Shown piece after piece: positions 11,932-23,508 of a DNA stretch of 64,000 bases. The stretch covers positions 434,001 to 498,000 of the forward strand of contig FJUW01000012.1 in assembly GCA_900074885.1 (NCBI GenBank), given 5' to 3'. The notes beneath the pieces were generated by a model. The model was not told the DNA's origin, made no database searches, and saw only the letters and a program-made list of their open reading frames with translations. Both the position numbers and the translations under genes were made by a program. Position 1 is the first letter of the stretch. Each line of letters opens with the position of its first letter. This DNA comes from Rhynchosporium graminicola (lineage: Eukaryota > Ascomycota > Leotiomycetes > Helotiales > Ploettnerulaceae).

Positions 11932-13133
11932 TAGGAAATGGATGAAGAGAGTATGGTGAACGAGAATAGGTAGGATGTGTGTAGGAGTTTATGATGTTAA
12001 TGAAATCACGACTTACATGACCCGTACAGTTGCATCTTTGCGTTCGATATGGGATGTCCTTTGTTGTTTAGTATGTCTGAACAAAGTTGAACCTGTCTTC
12101 TTGGCGATCGTCATTCGGCACACTCGCACGGACCTGTTCGTACCTTAGATTTATTGATCTCGGCGGCTGCCTCGTATGTGTGGAGGCTGTGAAGTCTCCA
12201 CTCCGCGGCATGACGTATATATAGTAGAGCGAGCTGGGCAAATTCATCCCCGGCGAAGCGAGTTGAAGATCCATACCTATAGTATTTCGCGAAGTAAAGT
12301 CATCAGATACTTCTAAATAATTATATGACTTTAACTTTAACTCTAGATAATGTCCTATGATCTTCTCGCGACTTCAAAATCGGGTCAAGACTTTGAAGTT
12401 TGAAGTCATATCTGTCTTCCCTAGTAGCCTACGCAAGATATGGCGTCGCCGGTGAAGAATCAGATTCGCCTCGGAGTCTTGCTTGTCCAGACAGATCGAA
12501 CCCTCGAGCTGCTATAATTCCATCTTGAGGAACTTGCCAAATCTAGAATAACGATAGTCGGAGAAGCAGTTGCTGTACTGTACGTATAGGTTCGAGATCT
12601 ACGAAAGTATATTTTCTGCCACAAATTCAAGCTATCTAACGAATGTCATACATGAATAATAACTTTGCCCAAAAAAAGTAGAGTACTTGTAAGTTGTAAA
12701 CCAACTACATGGGATGGCATACAGGGATCCTTTCTCCCCGTCGATCGAAGGTCGATCTGCCGGCGGTGTGGAATTGCCCTGCCGCACTAAAGTCTAAACA
12801 ACCTATTGTACCTCAACGGCCAAGCCGTGTGCAAGGAAACAATCGTTGCACGACTCCACAAATACCTCGTATTGATGGATAGCAGGTGACTACCTTCGTA
12901 TATATTTTCCGTTACCAAAAACAACAAGATCGGATGAGCGTGTAGTCATGGTGAGGCTGGTGGAAAGGAGGTATATAATTTGCTGGGTGCCTCCCAGTAA
13001 AGGGTATTCAGATTATCATTCAATCTAAAGCTTCTCCTCAAGTTGCATAGATTGGGCTGTCATCCCTTCTCATATAAACACTTCACGCAATAACTTCACA
13101 TCATCTTAATCAATCATCGAGCAATTCATCATC
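11932..13133. other. Intergenic region
   Basis: No supported gene. TATATAA at 12972-12978 lies about 160 nt before the start of the small secreted protein and is a plausible core promoter. ORFs here are short. Confidence 0.5.
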
Positions 13134-13786
13134 ATGCTCGCCAACATCAACCTCCTCGCCCTCTCCCTCCTCGCAGGCACCGCGCTCGCCGCTCCACCAA
13201 AACCTCCTCACGCAGGAACCGGCGTCAATGACCCAGCATACCGCTGGTCGGTAACCGATTGGAGTGCAGGATGTGGTAGAGCCGGATGTTATTACTGTAA
13301 GCAGCTTTTCTCTCATTTCCCTCTTCCCCTTCCCAAACCCAGAAAGCAAAGTCGAACCTTTTCCTAACTATTCCCTAGATTTCAACATCTCAGCCCCAGC
13401 ATACAAACACATCCCGGCCTTCTCAGCCTACTGCTCAGGAGCTCCAGAAGACAAGTTCTCCAAGCCATGCGGTGTCAATGATAAATTACCCGGCAACCGT
13501 GGTGTTTCTGCTCACCTGCTTGAGGCTGAGCAGGGCACTGGTGCGCATATTGAGGTTAGCTTCCAGTGGTCGAAGTTGGATATGCCGTAAGTACCGTCAC
13601 AATTGAAATTTCCGCTTCAGCCCCGCTCCAAGGTTGAGAGGGAAAGGAAGAACAGAACATAGGCTAATTTGGAACAGAAGCACATATTACAACTACACCG
13701 GCAATGCGACGACTATCTACAACCAGTTCGTTGCGCCGCTGCAGAAATTCACCATTACTCCCTCGTCGGCTTTCGGTGTTGCGTAG
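13134..13786 (+). CDS. Small secreted 4-cysteine protein (effector candidate)
   Basis: Three exons (13134-13296, 13379-13586, 13678-13786), all GT-AG with matching phases, give 159 residues ending in TAG. Residues 1-19 form a signal peptide (LLALSLLAGTALA). The mature protein has four cysteines, in the contexts AGCGRAGCYY, AYCSG and KPCGV, so two disulfides are possible. Two NxS/T sequons (NIS, NYT) occur. The arrangement (D-W-S-A-x-C near the N-terminus, then F-N-I-S, then a C-S-G pair) loosely recalls the AA1-like/Alt a 1 fold, but I could not confirm that. TATA box about 160 nt upstream. Role outside the cell, possibly in host interaction, is inference from size and secretion. Confidence 0.82.
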
Positions 13787-15442
13787 GTGGACTGGAGAGG
13801 CTTTGGAGATGAGAAACGAGTGTTCTGCTTGTATATATTGATGTGATCATGGAAGTTTATATAATAACCTGATGGAGAAATTTAATTTTGAAGCGGACCA
13901 AATTCGTTACTAGTGTAGGAAAGTGAGCATTAGATTACTGAACATTTGTATAGATTTTCACGACACATTTTTGGCCTACCAGAACGGAATCCTTTGCCCA
14001 AAAGGAAAAGCGTCTGATGTTTGGTAGAGTGTGTACTACGGAGACTGTCGACAACGAGAATTCAAGGGAGCCGCTCCTCCGCCTTTGAAGTAGAGTACCC
14101 TCCAGCTCCGAAGTTCCGTAGTCCATGAATTAGGTCCATTTCGAATCATCTGTAGATCATCCAATCATTTTCAGAAACTGCAGTAAGATATCCTCGAACA
14201 GAGCGAACCCCAGTCTGTTTACTCGTCACGTTGTCACGAGCCATCCTCGGTGCCGTTTCCTTCCTAGCTGCCGTTGTTTTACATCCATGAAAATGGGGTG
14301 TCCAGTCTATAGAAGAGCTGCTTTCAAGCTGAGGTCATGCTTGTGGTTCTTTCGGACCTGCTTGATTCTACAAAGGAAAGATAGGCAGGTTGGTCATCTA
14401 GCGCTTGAAATGCATCTGACATTTTGAAGTTGTGAGAAGAATCCCAACATTGAAAATAAGAACCGGCCTCTTTGGCTCGAGTGAGAGTAGTGTTGAGAAA
14501 GAAATTATGAAGTGGATTGGCCTAGCCTGCATATATAACTCAATGAGGACTTCATCGATTCAGAAGTTCGATTGCGAGGTCAGAAAAGTACAATAATGCT
14601 GATACGAGTTATTTTCGAAGATTTCTTCCTCTAATTCGCTGCGGAGGTGACTCCGTATCTCATTGTCGGCCTGTACAGGCATCTTGAGCCGCTTTCGTCT
14701 GAGGGTGCTACCATTTTCTGCCGAGACCAACAACATCATGTTTTCGAGAAGGCCGAGTACCGGATACCTGCATATGGCGGTTTTGTAAATTTGAGGCTGT
14801 TATTTGGATCTGGAGCTTTTTGTAACTGGTGGTGGCTGCTGTCGCTTCGCCATTCCCGCTGGCTGACGCAGGTTCAGAATTTCAATGAACTCCTGGCGTA
14901 TTATCACTGGTCCATCCTGACATGAAACAAGCCCAGCTTTCGAGCATTAGCACAAATAACCAGAAATGTCATCCCATCACAACCCCTGTTTGAGCGTCGG
15001 ATCCTCGGTTGGCACGTCCAGCCCCTGGCGACAATCGAAACTTCACATGACATCTCCAACACTCCAAGTTTCAACCCTATCTTATCTACGCGCTTTGGGA
15101 CGAATATGATCACTACAGCAGGGAAATCGTGAGGAAACGGATTGATCACCTCGGAATGTCAGCAAGGAATCAAGAACGGGTTCTTGAAACCTCAAAGAAA
15201 CATCCTAATCTGTTGACGTTGCTCTCCTGTACCGCGTAGGACTTGGGTGGGCTTTATCGTGGCGGCACGGTAGGTATATAGACTGAAGGCCCAGAACTTA
15301 GGATCGATTCCTCTTTCGTCAGGTATCGCAAGTTTCCGTCTATTTCTCTTCTTACATTCCTTTTGGTGCATAGTTATATCCAGCTGCTGTGCAGATTACA
15401 TTCCTTTGCCAAGAGCATTTATTCTAATTCAATTCAACAAAT
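13787..15442. other. Intergenic region
   Basis: No supported gene. A 92-codon ORF at 14647-14925 has no recognisable domain. A TATATA at 15275-15280 lies about 163 nt before the ricin-B-like gene, the same spacing as for the preceding secreted-protein gene. Confidence 0.45.
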
Positions 15443-16877
15443 ATGATTGCTTCATTCTTTCTATTTCTCGCTTCGGCGACACTGTCTTTTGCTTCTCCAT
15501 TTGAAAAACGAGTTGTGACTTCGTTAAACCAGGCTGCTTTTGAGGAGGCTCAGCAGAGAGACGATACAGCGACGCGAGCATTCTCGGGAACTCAAATCAA
15601 AGTAACCGCGGAAGTTTTCATGTCTGCTACACGTGCTAATGATTACTAGACTTCGGATGGAAAGTGTTTATTTATCGACCAACTTTCGGGTGATTTCCGT
15701 GCCAACCTGAATCCTATTCAGATTGCAGCTTGTGATGGTAGTGCTGGTCAGCGATGGGATATCATTACAGCTGGGAAGCACAACGATGAAGCTGGCACTA
15801 TGATGGTCGTCAATACTCTGGTAGGAGAATCGACTAGTTCATCTGAGTTCTCAAAGCTGACAATCATAGACTCAAGTATGCACAAATTTTGATCCTCGAC
15901 GTAAAGCTGGTAACACTGTCATTATGTTCTCGTGTGGCGGAAGAGCTGATGGAGGTATGATAACTCCTACCGAGCTTACATCCTGTCTAACATTTCCAGG
16001 TGGCGCTGTCACAAACTCTCAACTTTTCAGCTTCGCTGGTGGTGCAGGACCACTGGCTCTCGAGCCTAAGAACGCAGCTGGAACTTGTCTTGCGGTCACT
16101 GGGGATATTCTCGATCAGGCACCATGTAAAGCAGGAGATGCAGCGCAATCCTTCACATTTGTGAATGCATCAGGAGGCGCACAAAACGCAACAGTCTCTT
16201 CCAAGCCAGTGGCAGTTTCAACGACGGCGTCAGCCCTTCCGATATCGACATCAGTAGCTGCACCTCCTTCTACAAGTGTGGGATCAGCAGCTCCACCACA
16301 AGCGACAGCTACGTCAGCTGGTAACATCCCATCCGTCAATCCAACAACACCAGTCTCCATCTCACGAGCAGGAGGAACACTCAAGCCCACTGCCGCAGCC
16401 GAATCCAACCAACGCGACGAAACTGCAACTCGAGCCTTCACGTCTGTTTCTCTCAGATCCGCAAATGGACAATGTCTCTTCATCGATCCCACCGCCGGTG
16501 ATTTCCGCCAGAACCTCATCCCTATAGCCGTCCAACCTTGTACCGGGAGCGCAAATGAGAAGTTCGATATCATCACCCAAGGTAAACACATAAAGGTCAC
16601 AGGTTTCGCGTTAGTTGTCAGTTCTTTGACTCAAGGCTGTTTGAGTTTCGACGCGAGGAGGGCCGCTGGTGATACAGCGCACATCTTCTCGTGTGGTGGA
16701 CGGGCTGATGGTGAGGGTGAGCAGACGAATTCACAATTATTCAGGTTTGAGGGAGGGAATACCATCACACTTGCACCGCAGAATGGGGATGGGACTGTGT
16801 GTCTGAACCCGAAGGGTGCAAAGCTGGATCAGGCAACCTGTTCGGGTGCTGCGGATGTTTATACTATCATTCAGTAG
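15443..16877 (+). CDS. Secreted protein with two ricin-B-like modules
   Basis: Four exons (15443-15601, 15650-15820, 15870-15954, 16000-16877) give 430 residues. A signal peptide (about residues 1-18) is followed by KR at 22-23, a possible Kex2 site. Module 1 (about 52-190) and module 2 (about 280-430) align through their length: CLFID..(S/A)GDFR, (W/F)DIIT.GKH, SCGGRADG and TNSQLF. They are joined by an 80-residue Ser/Thr/Ala/Pro linker likely to be O-glycosylated. Even the short pre-module peptide is duplicated (RDDTATRAF and RDETATRAF). The three introns of module 1 are missing from module 2. The repeated pattern fits ricin-B-type beta-trefoil lectins, so carbohydrate binding is likely, but no catalytic domain is present. 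Confidence 0.85.
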
Positions 16878-17754
16878 GTTCTGCTTGGTGATTCGGACGC
16901 GACCTTTTACAGGACCGATTGTGATAATTTAAATATTCGCTTCTTGATGTACTTTCATAGCTATAGGCCGAAATAGATACTTTAATCTGAATAACGTATT
17001 ATCCTAGATCTATAAAAGATATAAAATATTATATTAATATAATTTTGAACATCAGTCTAACGAAGAATAAGCCGACCGTACCTTGTATCCTGTCACAATC
17101 CTTTCATCTGAGCTGTACTTCGCACATACTTAGAAGAGCTTCGCGTATTTTTATACCTGGTCAGTAAAGTACCGCAAAGCCTGCCGCCGCGACTTCGGAA
17201 CGATTCTTCATCCAATCGGGGCAGTGGCGAATTTCACAATATCAGAACGATCAAACTGTTGACCTTATTCCTCACCATATACTAAGTATCAAACCAGAGT
17301 ATCGTTTAAATCATAGAATACAATAAAGGACAGTCCTACCTTCTACTTGTCAGGCTTCGCATGCTGTGTAGGTTAGTCACTAAGCGAACACCCGACAAAG
17401 CACACGTAAACAATAATTGCGATCAACTAATCGTCACTGCTCGTCCATAAGTCCGTGAAATATCTGGATAGCAAGTAAGAATCTGGCGTTGGAATCAGAA
17501 AGATATCTTTGCAATGTTCCTTACTTTTACTATGAACTTGAAAATGATCTATTCAGCTGGCCCCACTATACTACAATTCCCGTCCGGGACTAACCCCACC
17601 TTTCGATTTCGAATTGTGTAACACCGAAAGCATGATGAAACATCCGCTTGAGGAAGCAAAAGACAGAAAGATAAAAGAAATTGATGGTAGTTCCGGGTGG
17701 CGCCCGGGGGCTGAGAGTCACCAGAGAAATTCAAAAACAAAAATAGATGAGCTA
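16878..17754. other. Intergenic region
   Basis: AT-leaning, especially around 16965-17045. No supported gene or repeat. Confidence 0.5.
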
Positions 17755-17849
17755 TGCCCTCTATTGGAATCGAACCAATAACCTCGTCATCACCAATGAT
17801 CATTATCAACCTATACTAGTGACGCGCTCTACCATTGAGCTAAGAGGGC
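17755..17849 (-). tRNA. tRNA-Thr (anticodon AGT) with a 23-nt intron
   Basis: The minus strand folds as a full cloverleaf: acceptor GCCCTCT pairs perfectly with AGAGGGC, D-arm GCTC/GAGC, anticodon stem CGTCA/TGACG, T-arm ATTGG-TTCGATT-CCAAT and discriminator A. The anticodon loop reads C-T-A-G-T-A followed by a 23-nt insert at the canonical position after base 37. The mature RNA is 72 nt without CCA. Internal promoter boxes A (TAGCTCAATGG) and B (GGTTCGATTCC) are intact. Confidence 0.95.
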
Positions 17850-18755
17850 GATATGAGAGACAGCTGGAATTTTGGGTGTTATTATAATATATGTTACGTA
17901 TATACTGCACGAGTGAAACTGTGGGAGCTTGTTGGAACTATTCTCGAGCTACTATTCAATTAGGCGAAGTTCGTTCAATTAGGCTGAACTTCGCAAGTAT
18001 AGAGGCCGATATCGGGGAGGAACCTTTGAATTTTCACTACACGACTTATAATACGATTCCTCTTCGGAGGGAAGGATAATCGTCGATTAATTTTTTGCTC
18101 TGCTATCAATAGCAAAAGTACCTCGTGTCGTTTAACTCATTTGGCATTGTTGTGCAAGAGCCGCATAAAGTTGATTTGGACGGGTGATGATGATGATGAT
18201 GAGATAAGTGTTTGACCGCCATTATGATCTGTTCCATCGCAGGCATTGTGTATGGCCTTTAAAATTCTTTGGCCATTCAATTCTGAAATAGAAGTATCGT
18301 TTCGGAGTATTTCGATCAGGAAGTCCCTCAGGCAATCAAATGTCGAGATGAGAGCAGGTGTATTGTCGTATTTGCTATTTGTTTCTAATCACCGCGATTT
18401 GCATCGTCATAATAACTTGTTTTCCATTCCGCAAGTGCTACATTAACATATCTGGGACCCCCGTATTATGATATCTACTACTCAGGTTAACCTTATCCAA
18501 TGGCTTATTTGATGTTGAAGGATCGATATGCCGAAAGGGATGCTTGGCGTTTGAGTAGCTTCTCAATTGTGTGCATTGCGCCGCTTGGGTCGTTTCGTTT
18601 CTTGGATTACACACTTATGAAAAGTGGTCGCAATGACTATTTTTGGATACATGTGACACTTATGAAAAGTGGTCGCAATGACTATTTTTGAATACATGTG
18701 TTAGTAGTCCTGGCCAAGACATATATCAATATCTTTCTGAACCAGCGTATTAACT
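17850..18755. other. Intergenic region bordering the transposon block
   Basis: Holds a (GAT)n run near 18186-18200 and a 45-bp tandem duplication (listed separately). ORFs of 60-66 codons have no recognisable product. Base composition changes sharply to AT-rich after about 18740. Confidence 0.5.
18611..18700. repeat. 45-bp tandem duplication
   Basis: Units 18611-18655 and 18656-18700 are adjacent and differ by one base (GGA to GAA within TTTTTGGATAC). It sits about 60 bp outside the transposon block. Confidence 0.95.
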
Positions 18756-19009
18756 GATTAGATTAGATTAGAATAACAACTATTATTCTAATCTAATCAA
18801 ATAAATTTTACTATTAATCAACTCTAATCTAGATTAATTAATTAGATTAGATTAATATTCTGATTAAAACTAAGACCTTCGGAAGAACTTAGATCCGCTA
18901 AGGAATATAAATAACTATAATAGCTATATAATATTAACCTTAGAAGATATCTCTATATTAAACTAGTAAATAATAACTATAATATAACTATCTATTCTTT
19001 ATCTTCTAT

Positions 19010-21340
19010 ATGAAATAAGTTATCTGCTAATTCCTCCTCAGTTGATATTTTAATTATATCTTTTCTTTCTTCTGTTTCTTCGTTATCTATATATATATTC
19101 CAACTCTTTAGAGATATTAGGTAATTAAACATCTCTTTAGAAAGCCTATTTCGACTTTTATTTATAATAAGGGCCCCTTGTGAAAAGAACCTTTCACTAC
19201 TAGCTGAAGTAGCAGGTATTTGTAAATACTTTCGAGCTAATAAAGATAAAACCTTAAATCTTTCTTTATTAACTTTCCAGTAAGTAAGAGGTATTACCTA
19301 TTTAGATATTAGTAAGCTTTATTATATAAAGATATTATACTTACATGTCTAGAAGCTCGCTTTTCGTCTAAATAAGTATTTAACTCATCTATTATTCCTT
19401 CTTCTTCTTCGGTATTAGTATATATATTATACTCGTCGTCGTCACTCGTATCGTATAGATTAGAGGTATCTAAAATAGTAGGATTACTAGATAGATAATC
19501 TGATCTTAGCCTATTTAAATTATTAGTATTATAAATAATATATATATACTCTATAACGTAATCTACTTACTAGTTATATTCTTTACGTAATTGCGTATAT
19601 ATATCAGACTCTAGACCTGAAGAAAGTCCGATATTAGATAATCCTTCTCTTTTAATTCTAGGGTCAAGGACTAGAGCTATATATAGGGCTCTATTTCGTG
19701 TAATATCTCCTATAAATCCTTCTTTAGGATAATATTTTCGGAGTTTAGCTAATCCTTTATTAATAGCGTGTATAATTAACGGATCCTAATAATATTAGTA
19801 ACTAGATATAATAGATTTAAGAATATAAACTTACGTTAGATCCTTCTTTAAATTTATCTAACCTATTATATATAATATAGACTTCAGGGACTATATAATA
19901 TATAGTAGGATATATCTCTGCTTATAGTTTGATAATAGCTTTAATAAAGATACTTAGAAGATTATAAATACTTCTTAAGTATTCTATCTCGCTATTACTA
20001 AATACTTTAATATTCTTAAAAGCCTTAGATTTCGAGCTATTAATAACGTTTTTAATAGGCTCCCAAAGGTTCAAGAAGTATTTAAGCATATAATAAGTAG
20101 AATACTAGCGTGTTTCTTGATCTACTAAATATATTAGCTTTTATATAAATAAATACAAGTAATATAACTTACCTAATTGCGGCTTTCTATTACTCTCTAG
20201 CTTATAAGCAAGTAATTGCCCTTCGAATAGCCTTCGATTCTCTTAATTATATTTTAGACTTATAATAATCGTTCTTATACGTTTCCAAATCGAGTAATTT
20301 ATATCTATATAGAGGTTAGTTATTATTAATATAAATAGATATAATTTAACTTACTTCTAGGAAGATCTTCTTCCTCTAATTCTTCTTCTTCTTCTTCTTA
20401 TAAAGCTTCTTTTTCTTTGTTATATATACTCGTAGAATATATAGTCTTATAATCGTCCTTTAAAATAGCTCTAATAATATCTTGAATTATAAGATTTAAT
20501 ACGTGAGCTATATAAGGAATATCCCCCGAGAACTTAATAGCTTCCTTATTATAGTGCTTACTAAAAGCATCTATTAATAGATTATTTGAAGAAGCGTTAT
20601 CTCGAGTAATACTATTTATAAGTTAGTATATATTAATAATAATAAGTAATATATTACTTACCTAGTAATATTATACTCTATATTATAGTCCTTTAAGGTC
20701 TTTATAAGAACCTTATTCATATATCTACTAGAGTGTATACTTTCTAAAGGAACTATAGATAATAGGTAAGACTTTAAGTCTAGATCGGAGTTTATAAAGT
20801 GACTAAATATATTAGTATATAGTTATATATATATATATATATATATTAGATTATAAAAGTACTTATATAGTAACTCCTAAATAGGCATCTTGGTTTATAG
20901 CAGTCCAAGCGTCTAAGGTAATAGAAAACGATCCTTTAGAGGATATATTTTCTAATAGCTCTTCTTTAATCAAATCTTTTCTTATATTATAGTAAGAAAT
21001 GATCTTATTTTTAAGTATTTGATAGTATATAAGAGGTGTTTTACTATATTAGAGTTAGTATCTTAAATAAGTATCTAAAGATATAAGCTTGACTTACTTA
21101 TTAAGGTAATTAACTAATTTATTAAAGCTTAGCGAAGAAATAGCTCTAAAGCTTATATTATTTAATATAATAAAGTTTAACAGAAGCCTTTTGAAGTTTT
21201 CTTCGGTAAATTGACTTATAGTACTAGTAGTACTACCCTCTCTATTAAAGCTTTCTTCTATAGAGAGTTAACTATTTGTAGCTTGTATATTAACTAAGTC
21301 TTCTATTAGAGAATTAGTAATAGTATTATAAATAGATATA
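19010..21340 (-). pseudogene. hAT transposase, C-terminal part (RIP-inactivated)
   Basis: On the minus strand the region around 19260-19090 reads LARKYLQIPATSASSERFFS followed by a conserved IINKSRNRLS block, the classic hAT C-terminal dimerisation domain. Upstream parts contain many TAA/TAG codons in place of Gln and Trp, and repeated GTAAGT donors (for example near 20170, 20350, 20660, 21100) show that the gene had several introns. No long ORF survives, so it is non-functional. The 5' part lies beyond the nested retrotransposon at 30850-31212. Confidence 0.8.
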
Positions 21341-21363
21341 ATAGATAAATAACTTACCTAAAG

Positions 21364-21545
21364 TGTAATGGGTCTGTGCGCCTAGTGCCTCCCACTCCTG
21401 TATTTCAGAATTAGAGAGGAAGGAAGAACCTTCTCTCCTTAGTAATTAGTTTCTATATTAACCAGATTATTACTAGCGAACCTCTAGCGACTATTCTACT
21501 ATTCTATTATACCTATTTACCTTAGCGTACTAAGTGATTATTATA
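21364..21545 (+). repeat. 5' LTR of the chromovirus (182 bp)
   Basis: Aligns end to end with 30663-30844 without gaps. Of 11 differences, 10 are CpA/TpG to TpA changes, so the copies were nearly identical when inserted and then suffered RIP. Confidence 0.93.
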
Positions 21546-23240
21546 TTCTAATTACTTTTACTTAACGTTAGCATAAATAGTTATAATAGCTTAAAGCGGA
21601 GAATCCTCTACTACGTTAACCCGACTTATACTCTAAGACGACTTTATTAGGGCCTAGATAATACCTAGCGATATACTAGTAGATAACCTTTTAGTTCTAT
21701 AAGAGAAACTCCGATCGCTAAAGAAATAGAATAATATCTTAGATAACCTTATAGTTAAGTGCTAACGAATATTCGGCGAAGATCTTACTTAATACCCTCC
21801 GGAAGCTACTATAAGAGCACGACTCTACTAAGCTCATATATCCGAAGACCTTACTCTAAGTATAGAGAGAGATACTAATCGATTAGTAGCTCCTAAAGAA
21901 TCGCTAATTCCTCGCCGGGATAAAGGTAAATATATAATTCTACCGGAATATGAAGGTAAGAGCTAAAGAGAGCTTACTAAGTACTTATAAGCTTATAACC
22001 GAGTCTTCGACTACGATACTAAAAGGTACCTAACTAATCTTATTAAGATTAAATAAGTAGTAATACTACTCTATAAGGAACTAGCGAACGCTTAGGAAAA
22101 GTTTAGGAAGTATACCCTAGATACTCTTTATAAGATAACCTAGGAAAGTTATAAAGAGTTCCTAGCGAATCTCTAGCTATTTCTTATCTTACGAAAAGTA
22201 GCTAACTTATAGGCTTACGAGAACGCTCGCTAAAAGCTAAGTTAACTAATTAAGGAGTTTATAAATTACCTTAAAGAAAAAGAGGAATAACTCGAACTCT
22301 TTACTAAGCGCTAATTACGAGATATCTTATTTAATAAGATCCGCTCGGAGATTCGCTAGAAAATCGTCGAGAATAGCTAAGCTAATAGACTTTAGACCTG
22401 AGATTAAGTTATTTCTACTATTACTCTTTAAGAGACTTATATCTTATCTAGAGGTACTAATAGTAATAAAAGATAGAAGGAACCTAAAGAGCAGAAATAT
22501 AAGAAGTTAAACGCGAAGAAGGATAACTCGTATAAGTACTAGCGAAGAACTAATAATCGACGAGATAAGAGCTAATAAAGATAAGAAAGGAGGAAAGATC
22601 TAAATAGTATACTTATTAGAGATCAGCTAATAAGATAAGATATCTCTAAGGTTTAGTATTACTCTTATAATAAATATAGATATATCTCTCCGAACTATCT
22701 AAAATTAAATACTAGTAATACTAAAGATAAACGCTAGGGAAAGCTATAACTCGTAGTATCTTCTATATCTAGACCGGGTTTACCGGATAATAAGATAGAA
22801 ATCTAAATAAAGATTCTATCTTAAGGTAAGTGGAAATCGATAACTACTCTTATTAATAATAGAGTAGAAGATAACTTTATATTAAGACTAGTTACTAAAG
22901 AATATAAGCTTGAACTTACTAGTAAAGGACTAAGGATTTTCTAGATACTTTTATAGAATAAAAGCGTTATCTTTAGTACTATAGTCGCTTAGGTAGAGAT
23001 AGCCGATTCGATTAGATAGACTAGAGTCGATACTCTTCGGCTAGGAGTTATCGATATGCTAAGTATAGACTTAATATTAGAGTAGCTATAGTTAGAGGAT
23101 ATAGATCCTTAGATAAGCTTTAAGAATAAGTAGTAGAGGTTCCCTTATAATTTGAAGGACTCCGATAGCCTTAATATTATAGCACCTCGAGCTTTTATAA
23201 CTCTTATTAACGAATAGAAATCTCCTATATACGCTATAAT

Positions 23241-23508
23241 TATAACGACACAAGACTCAAGGCGGTATACAAGTAAGAATAAACGAGTAGGGAGGCTAAG
23301 AGCGATCTTATATGGTCTACTACGAAGGAAACAAAAAGATAAGGAAGGAAGAAGAAGAGAGATGGAGTGCAAAGTACCTTATATACATGTGCCGGTACTG
23401 GTCCGATACTGTACCGGGTCGGATACTAGTTCTGCCGGGATACCTGTGAACTTGGGCCCTAGTATCTATCCTTCTTCTCATGTGACATTCAGGTGAGCTG
23501 TCGTCATA
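23241..23508 (-). mobile_element. Solo LTR, family B (268 bp), in the chromovirus
   Basis: In minus orientation it runs TGTGACGACAG to GTTACA (ends partly mutated to TATAAC and TCATA). Perfect 5-bp duplication ATAAT at 23236-23240 and 23509-23513. Same length as, and nearly identical to, the copy at 33534-33801. CA/TG dinucleotides are common here, unlike the host element, so it inserted after most RIP or escaped it. Confidence 0.92.
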
